This document shows positions 7,799 to 16,717 of a DNA stretch of 33,072 bases, piece by piece. Within the stretch, counting starts at the first letter, position 1. Every line of letters starts with the position of its first letter. The translations under genes were made by a program, and so were the position numbers. The notes beneath the pieces are model-generated. The model had not been told where the DNA came from and did no database searches. It worked only from the letters and a program-made list of their open reading frames with translations. This DNA is from Thiocystis violascens (GTDB lineage Bacteria; Pseudomonadota; Gammaproteobacteria; Chromatiales; Chromatiaceae), in NCBI GenBank assembly GCA_020721065.1, contig DYNM01000029.1, forward strand, positions 1-33,072, written 5' to 3'.

Positions 7799-10700
7799 GG
7801 CGAACCTCCTCAGAACGCTGTGCGGCTTTTGCTAAGGCCAATTTGTAATCAGTCGGCATCACCAAAATGAACTTGCGCACCATCACCTCCCACTCGGCCA
7901 GAATGCGCTGCGCGACCTCGGATTGGGTGTAGTGAAAATGTTGTTCAATCAACAACTTGAGTCGATTCACATCATCAACTGGCTCTAACTCCACCATCGC
8001 CAGATTGCACCGCTCTTTGAACGTGCCAGCTTCATCAAACACATAAGCGATGCCGCCCGACATGCCCGCTGCGAAGTTGCGCCCGGTCATGCCGAGCACC
8101 ACCGCGATGCCACCAGTCATATATTCACAGCCGTGATCGCCGACACCTTCCACCACTGCCGTCGCGCCGGAATTGCGCACGCAAAAGCGTTCACCAGCGA
8201 CGCCCCGGAAATAGCACTCGCCGCTGATCGCGCCGTAAAGAACGGTGTTGCCAACGATGATGTTGTCTTCAGCCTTGCCAATCGCCGAATTGGGCGGCGG
8301 ATAAATGACGATGCGCCCACCCGATAAACCCTTCCCAACGTAATCATTGCCTTCGCCAGAGAGTTCAAGCGTCACGCCGTGCGCCAACCACGCGCCCAGC
8401 GATTGCCCAGCGGTGCCGGTGGCGTTGATATGAATCGTGTCGTCCGGCAAACCGGCATGACCGTAACGTTCGGCAATCCGCCCGGAGAGCAACGTCCCAA
8501 AAGTGCGGTTGTGATTGCGCAGCGCGATGTCAATTTGCACCGACTCGCCGCGCTCCAACGCTGGCGCTGCTTGCGCAAGCAGCGTGTGATCGAGCGCGTG
8601 TTCAATGCCGTGTTCTTGGCGCTCGCAGTGCGAGAGCGCGACGCTGGCAGGCACGGCTGGCTGGTGCAACAGGCGCGAGAAATCCAGCCCCTGTGCTTTG
8701 GCGTGAGCCAACACGCGCCGCATTTCCAGCCGCTGCGACTGCCCGACCATCTCGTTGACGGTGCGAAAACCCAGCCGCGCCATCAATCGCCGCACGTCTT
8801 CGGCGATGAAGAAGAAATAGTTGATGAGATGTTCGGGTTGACCGGTGAAGCGTTTACGCAATTCGGGGTCTTGCGTCGCCACGCCAACCGGACAGGTGTT
8901 GAGATGACATTTGCGCATCATCACGCAGCCCTGCGTGATCAACGGCGCAGTCGCAAACCCGAATTCATCTGCGCCCAACAACGCGCCAATCACGACATCG
9001 CGTCCGGTGCGCATTCCGCCGTCCACCTGCACTGCGATCCGCCCGCGCAGATTGTTGAGCACCAGCGTCTGCTGGGTTTCCGCCAGCCCGATTTCCCACG
9101 GTGAGCCAGCATGTTTGATCGACGTGAGCGGACTCGCGCCGGTGCCGCCGTCATAACCGGAAATCGTCACATGATCCGCGTGCGCTTTGGACACGCCAGC
9201 CGCGACCGTGCCCACGCCAATTTCCGACACCAATTTGACTGAAATCCGCGCTGTGGGATTGACGTTTTTGAGGTCGTGAATGAGCTGCGCCAAGTCTTCA
9301 ATCGAATAAATATCGTGATGCGGCGGCGGCGAAATCAGCCCCACGCCGGGCGTCGAATGGCGCACCCGCGCAATCTGGACGCTGACTTTATGACCGGGCA
9401 ATTGCCCACCTTCGCCGGGCTTCGCGCCTTGGGCGATCTTGATCTGAATGTCGTCAGCGTTGACCAGATATTCGGTCGTGACGCCAAACCGACCGGATGC
9501 GACCTGTTTGATCGCCGAGCGTTCAGGATTGCGCGAACCATCCGCCAGCGGCGCAAACCGCTCCGGTTCCTCGCCACCTTCACCGGTGTTGGATTTACCG
9601 CCGATGGCGTTCATCGCCCGCGCCAGATTGGCGTGAACTTCGGGCGAGATCGAACCAAACGACATCGCGCCAGTGGCAAAGCGTTTGACGATATCTTTGG
9701 CTGGCTCCACCTCGTCGAGCGGAATCGGCACCTCGGCAAACTTGAACTCCATCAAGCCGCGCAGCGTCAACAGGCGCTCGGATTGTTCATCAATCAGGCG
9801 CGAGAACTCGGCAAAGGTGCTGGCGTTATTGGCGCGAGTCGCGTGTTGCAGCGCGGCGATGGTGTCGGGTGTCCAGATGTGATCCTCGCCGCGAATCCGA
9901 TAGGCGTAATCGCCACCAACGTCCAGATGCTGTTGATAAATCTGCTCACCGCCGTAGCCCTGCGCGTGCCAACGCACCGCCTCAGATGCGACTTCTGCCA
10001 GCCCGATGCCTTCGATGGTGGTCGGGGTGCCGGTGAAATACTGTTTGAGGAAATCGCTGTTTAAGCCAATCGCGTCGAAAATCTGCGCTCCGCAATACGA
10101 TTGAAACGTCGAAATGCCCATTTTGGACATGACCTTTTTCAAGCCTTTGCCGATGGCCTTGATGTAATACGCTTGCGCGGTCTGAAATCCCCCCAACCCA
10201 CATAAGGCTTGAATGGTGTCAAAGGCGAGATACGGATTGATCGCTTCAGCGCCGTAGCCTGCGAGCGCAGCGAAATGATGGACTTCGAGCGCAGCGCCGG
10301 TTTCGACCACCAAGCCTGCGCTGGTGCGCAGCCCTTGCCGAATCAAATGATGATGGACGGCAGAAGTCGCCAACAGCGAGGGAATCGGAATGGCATCGCG
10401 GTTGGTGTTGCGATCCGAAAGAATCAAGATGTTAAAGCCGTCGCGCACCGCCTGTTCTGCGGCCTGACACAGCCGCGCCAGCGCCGGTTGCATTCCATCC
10501 GCGCCAGCCAGCGCCGGATACACCATGTGCAGCGTTTTGGTGCGAAAGGCGGCGCTGGTGTTGTCTTGAATGTGGCGGATACGCTCTAAATCGGCATTGG
10601 TCAGCACCGGCTGATTGACCTCCAGCCGCCAATGCTTGCCCGCTTCGTTAATGCCCAACAGATTCGGACGCGGCCCAATCAGCGACACCAGCGACATCAC

Positions 10701-12308
10701 CAGCTCCTCGCGGATCGGATCAATCGGCGGATTCGTGACCTGCGCGAAGTTCTGCTGGAAATAGCTCGATAAATGTTTGGCGCGACGCGACAGCACCGCT
10801 GGCGGATTGTCTGCGCCCATCGACCCAATCGCTTCCTCGCCGCTCGACATCATCGGTTGCAGCAGGAATTTAATATCTTCTTGTGTATAACCAAAGGCTT
10901 GCTGCGCCTTGAGCAAGGTCGCTGCATCAGGTGCCATCGGCGCGACATCGGTCGGCAGCGCGTCCAGATGAATCTGCGTGGCGGTGAGCCAGTCGCGGTA
11001 TGGCTGGGCGGCAGCGAGCGCGGCTTTGATTTCCGCGTCGTCAATGATCCGACCCTGCTCCAAATCAATCAGCAACATCTTGCCGGGCTGCAAGCGCCAC
11101 TTTTTGACGATGCGCTCCTCGGCGATGTCCAACACGCCCATTTCCGAGGCCATGATGACCATGTCGTCATTGGTGACGAGATACCGCGCCGGGCGCAGTC
11201 CGTTGCGATCCAGCGTCGCGCCAATCTGCCGCCCGTCGGTGAACGCCAGCGCGGCCGGTCCATCCCAAGGTTCCATCACTGCGGCGTGATATTCATAAAA
11301 CGCACGCCGCTGGGCATCCATTTGTTGATTGCCCGACCAGGCTTCTGGCACCAGCAGCATCATCGCGTGAGCGAGCGAATACCCGCCCATCACCAATAAT
11401 TCCAAAGCGTTATCGAGACAGGCGGAATCGGATTGCCCTTCGGGAATCAACGGCCAAATGCTGTCCAGTTCTGCGCCGAGCAGCTCGGAGCGCATCGTGT
11501 GCCGCCGCGCTGCCATCCAGTTGACGTTGCCGCGCAGCGTGTTGATTTCGCCGTTGTGACAGAGCATCCGAAACGGTTGCGCCAGATTCCACGTCGGAAA
11601 GGTGTTGGTGGAAAAGCGTTGATGCACCAGCGCCAGCGCGGAGATGAATTGGTCGTGGCTGAGATCGCGGTAATAGCGCCCGACCTGATGCGCCAGCAAC
11701 ATGCCTTTGTAATTGACGGTGCGCGAGGACAGCGAGACGACGTAATAGGCACTTTGATTCGCGCCAGCTTCGCGGATTTCGTTATCCATCCGTTTGCGCG
11801 TGACAAATAAACCGCGTTCAAACGCTGCTTGATCCGCGCAGTTGTCGCCTTTGGCAACGAATACCTGCCGCACGACTGGCTCGGATGGCAGGACGCTGTA
11901 GCCGAGATCGCTGTTATCAACCGGCACATCGCGCCAGCCCAGCACGGTTTGTCCGCCTTCCTGTAAACGCCGATTGACGATGTCCTCCATACGCTGGCGC
12001 TGGGCGGCATCCTGCGGCAGAAACACCATGCCAACGCCGTAGTCACCGACTGCTGGCAACTCAAAATCCAGTACGGCGCGGAAAAACGCATCGGGAATCT
12101 GCACCAGAATTCCTGCGCCATCACCCGCTTTGGGATCAGCGCCGACTGCGCCGCGATGATGCAACCGTTCAAGGAGTTCAAGCCCTTGCTGCACGATGGC
12201 GTGGCTTTTGACATTCTTGATATTGCAGACAAAACCGACGCCGCAAGCGTCGTGCTCGTTAGCCGGGTCATAGAGACCTTGGGCGGGAGGGAAGGCACGC
12301 AGGTGCAT
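7791..12308 (-). CDS. gltB: Glutamate synthase (NADPH) large subunit
   Basis: GltB hydrolyses glutamine in an N-terminal amidotransferase domain and channels ammonia to the FMN domain, where 2-oxoglutarate is reductively aminated. The protein is about 1505 residues, the family norm. The catalytic cysteine is Cys22 in HDACGVGF, which implies removal of a 21-residue propeptide. Later come the central domain, the FMN/3Fe-4S region with the [15 protein letters not shown] cysteine cluster and the C-terminal glycine-rich beta-helix (GXXG repeats). An ATG at 12320 is also in frame, but GAGGT sits six bases before the ATG at 12308, which I prefer. It is the first gene of the gltBD operon. About 330 bases without a convincing gene lie upstream and probably hold its promoter. 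Confidence 0.97.
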   Translation of the reverse strand: MHLRAFPPAQGLYDPANEHDACGVGFVCNIKNVKSHAIVQQGLELLERLHHRGAVGADPKAGDGAGILVQIPDAFFRAVLDFELPAVGDYGVGMVFLPQDAAQRQRMEDIVNRRLQEGGQTVLGWRDVPVDNSDLGYSVLPSEPVVRQVFVAKGDNCADQAAFERGLFVTRKRMDNEIREAGANQSAYYVVSLSSRTVNYKGMLLAHQVGRYYRDLSHDQFISALALVHQRFSTNTFPTWNLAQPFRMLCHNGEINTLRGNVNWMAARRHTMRSELLGAELDSIWPLIPEGQSDSACLDNALELLVMGGYSLAHAMMLLVPEAWSGNQQMDAQRRAFYEYHAAVMEPWDGPAALAFTDGRQIGATLDRNGLRPARYLVTNDDMVIMASEMGVLDIAEERIVKKWRLQPGKMLLIDLEQGRIIDDAEIKAALAAAQPYRDWLTATQIHLDALPTDVAPMAPDAATLLKAQQAFGYTQEDIKFLLQPMMSSGEEAIGSMGADNPPAVLSRRAKHLSSYFQQNFAQVTNPPIDPIREELVMSLVSLIGPRPNLLGINEAGKHWRLEVNQPVLTNADLERIRHIQDNTSAAFRTKTLHMVYPALAGADGMQPALARLCQAAEQAVRDGFNILILSDRNTNRDAIPIPSLLATSAVHHHLIRQGLRTSAGLVVETGAALEVHHFAALAGYGAEAINPYLAFDTIQALCGLGGFQTAQAYYIKAIGKGLKKVMSKMGISTFQSYCGAQIFDAIGLNSDFLKQYFTGTPTTIEGIGLAEVASEAVRWHAQGYGGEQIYQQHLDVGGDYAYRIRGEDHIWTPDTIAALQHATRANNASTFAEFSRLIDEQSERLLTLRGLMEFKFAEVPIPLDEVEPAKDIVKRFATGAMSFGSISPEVHANLARAMNAIGGKSNTGEGGEEPERFAPLADGSRNPERSAIKQVASGRFGVTTEYLVNADDIQIKIAQGAKPGEGGQLPGHKVSVQIARVRHSTPGVGLISPPPHHDIYSIEDLAQLIHDLKNVNPTARISVKLVSEIGVGTVAAGVSKAHADHVTISGYDGGTGASPLTSIKHAGSPWEIGLAETQQTLVLNNLRGRIAVQVDGGMRTGRDVVIGALLGADEFGFATAPLITQGCVMMRKCHLNTCPVGVATQDPELRKRFTGQPEHLINYFFFIAEDVRRLMARLGFRTVNEMVGQSQRLEMRRVLAHAKAQGLDFSRLLHQPAVPASVALSHCERQEHGIEHALDHTLLAQAAPALERGESVQIDIALRNHNRTFGTLLSGRIAERYGHAGLPDDTIHINATGTAGQSLGAWLAHGVTLELSGEGNDYVGKGLSGGRIVIYPPPNSAIGKAEDNIIVGNTVLYGAISGECYFRGVAGERFCVRNSGATAVVEGVGDHGCEYMTGGIAVVLGMTGRNFAAGMSGGIAYVFDEAGTFKERCNLAMVELEPVDDVNRLKLLIEQHFHYTQSEVAQRILAEWEVMVRKFILVMPTDYKLALAKAAQRSEEVRHG

Positions 12309-12320
12309 CTCTGACCTCAT

Positions 12321-12640
12321 TGGAACGTGAATGAATGCGTGAAAATAGCGATTTGCAACTGACCAATCGCGTGATTCCTAATCATAACCGACTCGCAAGC
12401 TGCAACACATGCACCCGTAGCGCAGAAGATGGCGGTGGTCAGGAACAAACCCGCGCTTCGAGTGCTGGCGCGTTGGGCTTGCTAACGCGGTTGGTTGATT
12501 TAATGTGAATGAATACGCGACACAACTCAAAATATAAGCAGGAATTGAACGCCGCAGCGAATTTCTTAATACTGCATTTTCATGTGCTGGCGCGTTAAAA
12601 TATTTACTGGCACTTTTGGCTAAATAACGGAAAAGCAACC
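12321..12640. other. Intergenic region between divergent gltB and the MNT gene
   Basis: No convincing gene is seen in these 320 bases. A minus-strand open frame (12378-12659) has no family resemblance. AATCGCGTGATTCCTA at 12364-12379 matches the right end of the miniature elements at 13 of 16 positions and may be a decayed copy. GTGCTGGCGCGTT occurs twice, near 12462 and 12583. Promoters for both divergent genes should lie here, but none is clear enough to mark. Confidence 0.5.
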
Positions 12641-12961
12641 ATGCTGACAGAAAAATCACTCCGTGAAGCTGCTTTAAGAATTGCTGCCGCTGCTACTCAA
12701 CCACTAAAAGTGATTGTTTTTGGTTCTTACGCTCGCGGTGATGCAACTGCTGAATCTGATCTCGATTTATTGGTGATTGAACAAGAAATACCCGATTATA
12801 CCCAAGAATATCTACGTTTGTGCAATACTCTCGATCAAATCGGTATTGGTGTTGATCTGCTGTTAATTACTGCAAATGAGTTTGAACAAAAACGCGAGTG
12901 GTGGACGACGCCGCTATATTGGGCAAGCCGTGAAGGACGGGTATTATATGAGCAATCATAA
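12641..12961 (+). CDS. MNT-type minimal nucleotidyltransferase (probable antitoxin/partner of HEPN)
   Basis: The 106-residue protein is a minimal nucleotidyltransferase of the Pol-beta superfamily. It has the core motif GSYARGDATAESDLD with G28-S29 and metal-binding D40 and D42. In HEPN/MNT pairs the MNT protein acts on or neutralises the HEPN protein, in characterised cases by adding nucleotides to it. The gene overlaps the next one by 14 bases, the usual arrangement for this pair. The start ATG at 12641 is the first available after the gltB intergenic region. The third acidic residue may be D52 or D73, but I cannot fix it by eye. The role as antitoxin is inferred from family and context. 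Confidence 0.85.
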   Translation: MLTEKSLREAALRIAAAATQPLKVIVFGSYARGDATAESDLDLLVIEQEIPDYTQEYLRLCNTLDQIGIGVDLLLITANEFEQKREWWTTPLYWASREGRVLYEQS

Positions 12962-13346
12962 TGCACAAGCACAAGCACTGATGATGGCAGGGCAACGTGA
13001 TGATCTTACATTTCACTTGCTGCATGAATCCGGTAAAGCACCTTTAGAAAGTATGGGTTTCCATGCCCAGCAAGCATCTGAAAAGTTTATTAAAGCTGTG
13101 TTGGTCATTCATGGCATCATTTTTGAGCGTACTCACGATCTTACTGTACTTGCTGCGTTATGTCTTGCGCACGATATTAGCGTTCCTATCGGTAAACCCG
13201 CGCTGCGTATTCTCAATTATTTTGCAGTTCAGTTTCGTTATGAAACCTGTTCAGTTAAAATGATCGACCAGTCTGAAATGGCAGCCATTGTTGCAACGCT
13301 CAAATCATGGGCAGAACAGGAAATCGCCTGTTTTGTCAAAAAATAA
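12948..13346 (+). CDS. HEPN-domain protein (partner of MNT)
   Basis: This 132-residue, all-helical protein belongs to the HEPN family (PF05168-like) by the AQQASEKFIKAVLVIHGI helix followed by the RTHDL turn (61-65). Start choice: an earlier in-frame codon at 12876 is deep inside the MNT gene, whereas the ATG at 12948 has AAGGA ten bases upstream and gives the normal length. HEPN toxins are often RNases with an R-x4-6-H motif; I find no such motif here (R61 and H63 are too close), so ribonuclease activity is doubtful and the protein may be of the nucleotide-binding or regulated type. It overlaps the MNT gene by 14 bases. Confidence 0.82.
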   Translation: MSNHNAQAQALMMAGQRDDLTFHLLHESGKAPLESMGFHAQQASEKFIKAVLVIHGIIFERTHDLTVLAALCLAHDISVPIGKPALRILNYFAVQFRYETCSVKMIDQSEMAAIVATLKSWAEQEIACFVKK

Positions 13347-13385
13347 TATTGGTACTTAAATCAAATTACTTCACCACCTTGGAGA

Positions 13386-13675
13386 ATGACAATGCTTGAA
13401 CGTGTATACGACCTTTTCAATCGCTGGTGCGGTGGGCTGGAATTGCTGCCCTGCTCGCTTTAACAGTTCCCGTTTATGCTGTCGGTTTGAATGACACCGG
13501 AATTACCACTTGCTCGAATGACTATACCAACAGTTTGCCCTGTCCGGTTGAAGGATTTCCCGGACAAGATGCCGAATACGGCAGCAACGGTTTTGATTTT
13601 ACTAAATTGGATGCGGCGGGAAATGAATTGCTGGCATTTCTCAGTTCAGATGATTTTTCGGTTGCATTCTTGTAA
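13386..13675 (+). pseudogene. Frameshifted 5' fragment of a DUF1566 exported-protein gene
   Basis: The sequence after TTGGAGA (near 13379) starts at ATG 13386 or 13392, but that frame stops after about 24 codons. In another frame (from GTG 13427) there is a signal-like hydrophobic stretch and then GLNDTGITTCS, LPCPVEGFPGQDAEYGSN and FTKLDAAGNEL, closely matching residues 30-78 of the intact protein at 16718-18610. Similarity stops abruptly after LDAAGNEL and the frame ends at 13675. So this is a paralogue that has lost nearly all of its body and carries a frameshift in its signal peptide. A short protein from GTG 13427 is possible, but without a good ribosome binding site. Confidence 0.75.
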
Positions 13676-13687
13676 CATTATTTGTGC

Positions 13688-13718
13688 TTGACAAATGAGC
13701 GGGGGGGGGGGGTAACTT
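13688..13718 (+). promoter_or_regulatory. Promoter-like sequence with a 12-G tract in the spacer
   Basis: A perfect -35 hexamer TTGACA (13688-13693) is followed by G12 (13701-13712) and then TAACTT (13713-13718), a weak -10 candidate. The present spacer is 19 bases, two longer than ideal. Homopolymer G tracts change length by slipped pairing, and in Neisseria such tracts between -35 and -10 vary transcription of surface proteins. The next gene, 125 bases on, encodes an exported protein. The -10 match is poor (3 of 6), so this is a suggestion. Confidence 0.4.
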
Positions 13719-13842
13719 TTGCGCGTCTTTGATGCAATACGATCTAAAGGCGCAAACTGGTGAATTCCACAGAAAATGATTTTTCGTGCTTATTTTTGTG
13801 CGGTTTATCCCAATTATACAACCTGAATAAAGGACACAAGTG

Positions 13843-16110
13843 ATGAAGAACATGGTCACAATACTGCTGCTCGGCGTATTGATGATTAGCGGCGCAGTAT
13901 CAGCAGATGTTGATACGGGATTGGTCGCTTATTATTGTTTCGATGATGCCAGCAATTTGGGAAAGGATTGTTCGACAAATGGCAATAACGGCACAGCAGA
14001 AGGCTCGGTCACAGCATCGACTGGATTCGTGGGCGGTGCGGCGAGTTTTGGTGGCTACAATAACCCAGCAGCTATTCATGTCCCTAACAGTTCATCGTTG
14101 CAGTTTACTAAAAATGCAACGTTTTCTTTTGCCGTTAATTTAGCGGGATTAGATGGCATGGATGTTTATAGTAACTATACTAGCAATAGTGGAGTTGGCT
14201 CAGTAATTGCGAAAAGTCATGATCGTAGCGGTTTTGCGCTTATAACTATTGGGAATACAACAAAGCAACTCTATACTGGCGTTACTGGCGTTTTCGCATG
14301 GGAATGGGGCGATGTGTGTAGTGCGACGACCGAAAACTATGAAGTGGGTAAGTGGCGAGTCTTTACCTATGTGTTTTCAACCACAAATCACACTGTAAAA
14401 ATCTATGCCGATGGTGATTTGGTTACAACGTTCGACAATTTTACTGGCAGTTTCGATACATCCAACACTCAAGACCTGTATTTAGGAAAATTCAGCGATT
14501 ATTGGTATCCGCTAAATGGCGCAATAGATGAAGTGCGCATTTACAACCGCGCCTTGACAGACGCAGAGGTATTGCAACTGGCTGCTCCTAATGATTCTGC
14601 TGATTCCGGCAGCATCAATGTCAGCGAGGTGCTGTCATCGCATGGCATTACTGACGTCCTGTTTAATGGTAGTGATGTTTTTGTTCTCGCAACGGTTAAA
14701 TCACCAGATGGGGTTTACCGCGTCGATCCTGATGGAACTCGCGCCTACAAAAGCTCGCTAAAAATTGTGCGTTTCAACAAAGATTCAAACTCATATCAGT
14801 CGGTCGTTATCGGCGAAGTATGGCCAAATGGCGATCCAACCTCAGGACATGGCGCTTTATATCTTTCAGGCGATTATCTCTACGCATTTAAGAACAGTAA
14901 AGACGATGGCAATGGTTATGCGCAGTCTGGCTCTATCTACAAAATCAATGTCAGCGATCCCGTAATGATTTCACTGGAGAGTGAGAGCAAATTATTCTCA
15001 GCTTCAAATTGGGGCTGGTGGCCAGTGTTTAAATCTTCTAGTGTATTAAGTCACTTTAGCTTTGCTGGATATTACAGGTATGAAAATACCTCCAATCTTG
15101 GAAGCGTGCTTCCGAATGTGATGCAACAGGAATATGCTGATGCAGTCGCAGCGCATTCTCAAGGATTAGTGTTAGCAAATGAGGCTGACACGATGGGCAC
15201 ATCGTCGAGACCAAATGTCATCTCGCGTATTCAGGCATTGATGGGCGAACAACAAACCACCTTTTCACTTGCAATCAAAAAATCCGGCACGGGCAATGGT
15301 AGCGTCACCAGCAAAGATGGGAAAATCAATTGCGGCACAATCTGCGCAGCGGATTTTGACAACGGCAGCAGTGTTATTCTCACTGCTACACCCGATACCA
15401 ACTCTGGTTCGACATTCGGCGGCTGGAGCGGCGCGTGTACCAATAAAACTGGCGATTGCACGGTCAAAATGTCTGAAGCGCAAACCGTCACTGCTAATTT
15501 CAATTTATTGCCCAGCTATAAATTGTCAATTAACAAAAGTGGCAAAGGCACTGTCACCAGCGAACCAGTAGGAATCAATTGCGGTACGGCTTGCAGCAAA
15601 ACATTCACCAGCGGCACTGCCGTCACACTGACTGCGAAAGCGGATACTGGCGCGACCTTCACGAAATGGACGGGCTGCACCCCAATTGCCAACAAGCCGC
15701 TGCAATGTACAGTCACGCTGACCAGCAATAAAGTAGTGACAGCGGTGTTTGGAGCTAACAGCATCGCAGACATTAAAATTGTTTCCGTTGCAATCACACC
15801 AACGTCACCCGCCGCTAACAGCATTTTTAGCGCCAAGATCACAGTGAAAAATCAAAGCACTGTGACTGTAAATGGCGGTTATTTGGATGTGTGGGCAAAT
15901 CAGCCGACGGTGCAAAAATGCGGCGCATTTGGTGAACAATGGGTTGATATTGGTTCGTTGGCTGTTGGAGCGACTAAAACCTTAACGGTGAGTTTGCGGT
16001 CAAGTGGCGCTGGTGTGAAAACCTTGCGGGCATTTGCTGATAGCTGGTGTCAAACGCCAGAATCGAATGAAGCCAACAATCAACTGACTAAAACCTACAC
16101 GGTCAAATAA
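13843..16110 (+). CDS. Exported LamG-like / bacterial-repeat / CARDB protein
   Basis: This 755-residue protein has a signal peptide (residues 1-21, cleaved after AVSA) and several extracellular modules. Residues about 22-245 form a concanavalin-like LamG domain, ending in the typical DEVRIYNRALTDAEV. A middle region (about 260-465) is not recognised. Two Gly/Cys-rich bacterial repeats follow (each with INCGT.C, a threonine-rich strand and a GWSG or KWTG block), then a CARDB-like Ig domain ending in ADSWCQTPESNEANNQ. No membrane anchor or sorting tail is visible, so secretion or adhesion to the envelope is inferred. AAAGGA lies 8 bases before the ATG at 13843; a GTG at 13840 is the alternative. 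The last 280 residues are closely similar to the end of the 16718 protein, pointing to module exchange. Confidence 0.82.
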   Translation: MKNMVTILLLGVLMISGAVSADVDTGLVAYYCFDDASNLGKDCSTNGNNGTAEGSVTASTGFVGGAASFGGYNNPAAIHVPNSSSLQFTKNATFSFAVNLAGLDGMDVYSNYTSNSGVGSVIAKSHDRSGFALITIGNTTKQLYTGVTGVFAWEWGDVCSATTENYEVGKWRVFTYVFSTTNHTVKIYADGDLVTTFDNFTGSFDTSNTQDLYLGKFSDYWYPLNGAIDEVRIYNRALTDAEVLQLAAPNDSADSGSINVSEVLSSHGITDVLFNGSDVFVLATVKSPDGVYRVDPDGTRAYKSSLKIVRFNKDSNSYQSVVIGEVWPNGDPTSGHGALYLSGDYLYAFKNSKDDGNGYAQSGSIYKINVSDPVMISLESESKLFSASNWGWWPVFKSSSVLSHFSFAGYYRYENTSNLGSVLPNVMQQEYADAVAAHSQGLVLANEADTMGTSSRPNVISRIQALMGEQQTTFSLAIKKSGTGNGSVTSKDGKINCGTICAADFDNGSSVILTATPDTNSGSTFGGWSGACTNKTGDCTVKMSEAQTVTANFNLLPSYKLSINKSGKGTVTSEPVGINCGTACSKTFTSGTAVTLTAKADTGATFTKWTGCTPIANKPLQCTVTLTSNKVVTAVFGANSIADIKIVSVAITPTSPAANSIFSAKITVKNQSTVTVNGGYLDVWANQPTVQKCGAFGEQWVDIGSLAVGATKTLTVSLRSSGAGVKTLRAFADSWCQTPESNEANNQLTKTYTVK

Positions 16111-16138
16111 CTTCACTGAAAACCTCGCTGACAAAAAG

Positions 16139-16174
16139 ACCGTCACACTTTATGATTAAGTGTGGCGGTTTTTT
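16139..16174 (+). terminator. Intrinsic terminator after the LamG/CARDB gene
   Basis: ACCGTCACACTT (16139-16150) pairs with AAGTGTGGCGGT (16158-16169) over 12 positions with one G-U pair, followed by a T run to 16174. It lies 29 bases after the stop at 16110. Confidence 0.88.
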
Positions 16175-16209
16175 CTGGATGCAAAAAACAATAGAGGAAG
16201 GAACAGAAC

Positions 16210-16677
16210 ATGACTGAATTAAGCACGTTATACGATACGGATTACAGCGCATGGACGTTGCAAACAGCGGAGTTGATTCGCGCTGGGCGATTTGCAGAAC
16301 TGGATATTGAACATTTATTAACTGAACTCAGTGATATGAGCAAAAGCGACCGTCGTGAACTCTATAATCGGCTTTTGATTTTGATTGCCCATTTATTAAA
16401 ATGGGAATATCAACATCATATTTCATCTGAACGCTGGCGCGACTTTAAAGGCGATAGTTGGGAACGCACCATTGTTGAACAGCGCAAACGGGTTGCTGTG
16501 TTACTGCGGCAATCACCCGGTTTAAAGTCAGTTGTGAGTGAAGTCATCGCTGAAGTCTATCCTGATGCAGTGGATTTAGCGCAGAAAGAAACGCGCTTAC
16601 CCATTGCTACATTTCCGCAAAGCTGCCTGTATGATTTAACGCAACTGTTGGATGATGATTTTTATCCGCAGCAGTAA
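16210..16677 (+). CDS. DUF29 family protein
   Basis: The 155-residue protein matches the DUF29 pattern: an N-terminal LYDTDYSAWTLQTAELIRAG block, then a central helix pair with LLILIAHLLKWEYQ and RSSW-type residues, and a C-terminal acidic end. DUF29 proteins are small cytoplasmic helical proteins common in cyanobacteria and environmental proteobacteria; their function is unknown. A strong ribosome binding site (AGAGGAAGGA) lies just before the ATG at 16210. It sits between two related exported-protein genes after a terminator, so it has its own promoter or is read with the gene at 16718, 40 bases on. No link between its job and those proteins is known. Confidence 0.87.
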   Translation: MTELSTLYDTDYSAWTLQTAELIRAGRFAELDIEHLLTELSDMSKSDRRELYNRLLILIAHLLKWEYQHHISSERWRDFKGDSWERTIVEQRKRVAVLLRQSPGLKSVVSEVIAEVYPDAVDLAQKETRLPIATFPQSCLYDLTQLLDDDFYPQQ

Positions 16678-16717
16678 TTTATTTTATTAACGCAGTCATC
16701 ACGTTGGAGAAATAAAC

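Noticed and set aside
9276..10064. 262-residue open frame antisense to gltB
   Set aside because: The same antisense effect over a conserved gene.
12378..12659. 93-residue minus-strand open frame before the MNT gene
   Set aside because: It has no domain pattern, overlaps the MNT start on the other strand, and seems a chance frame.
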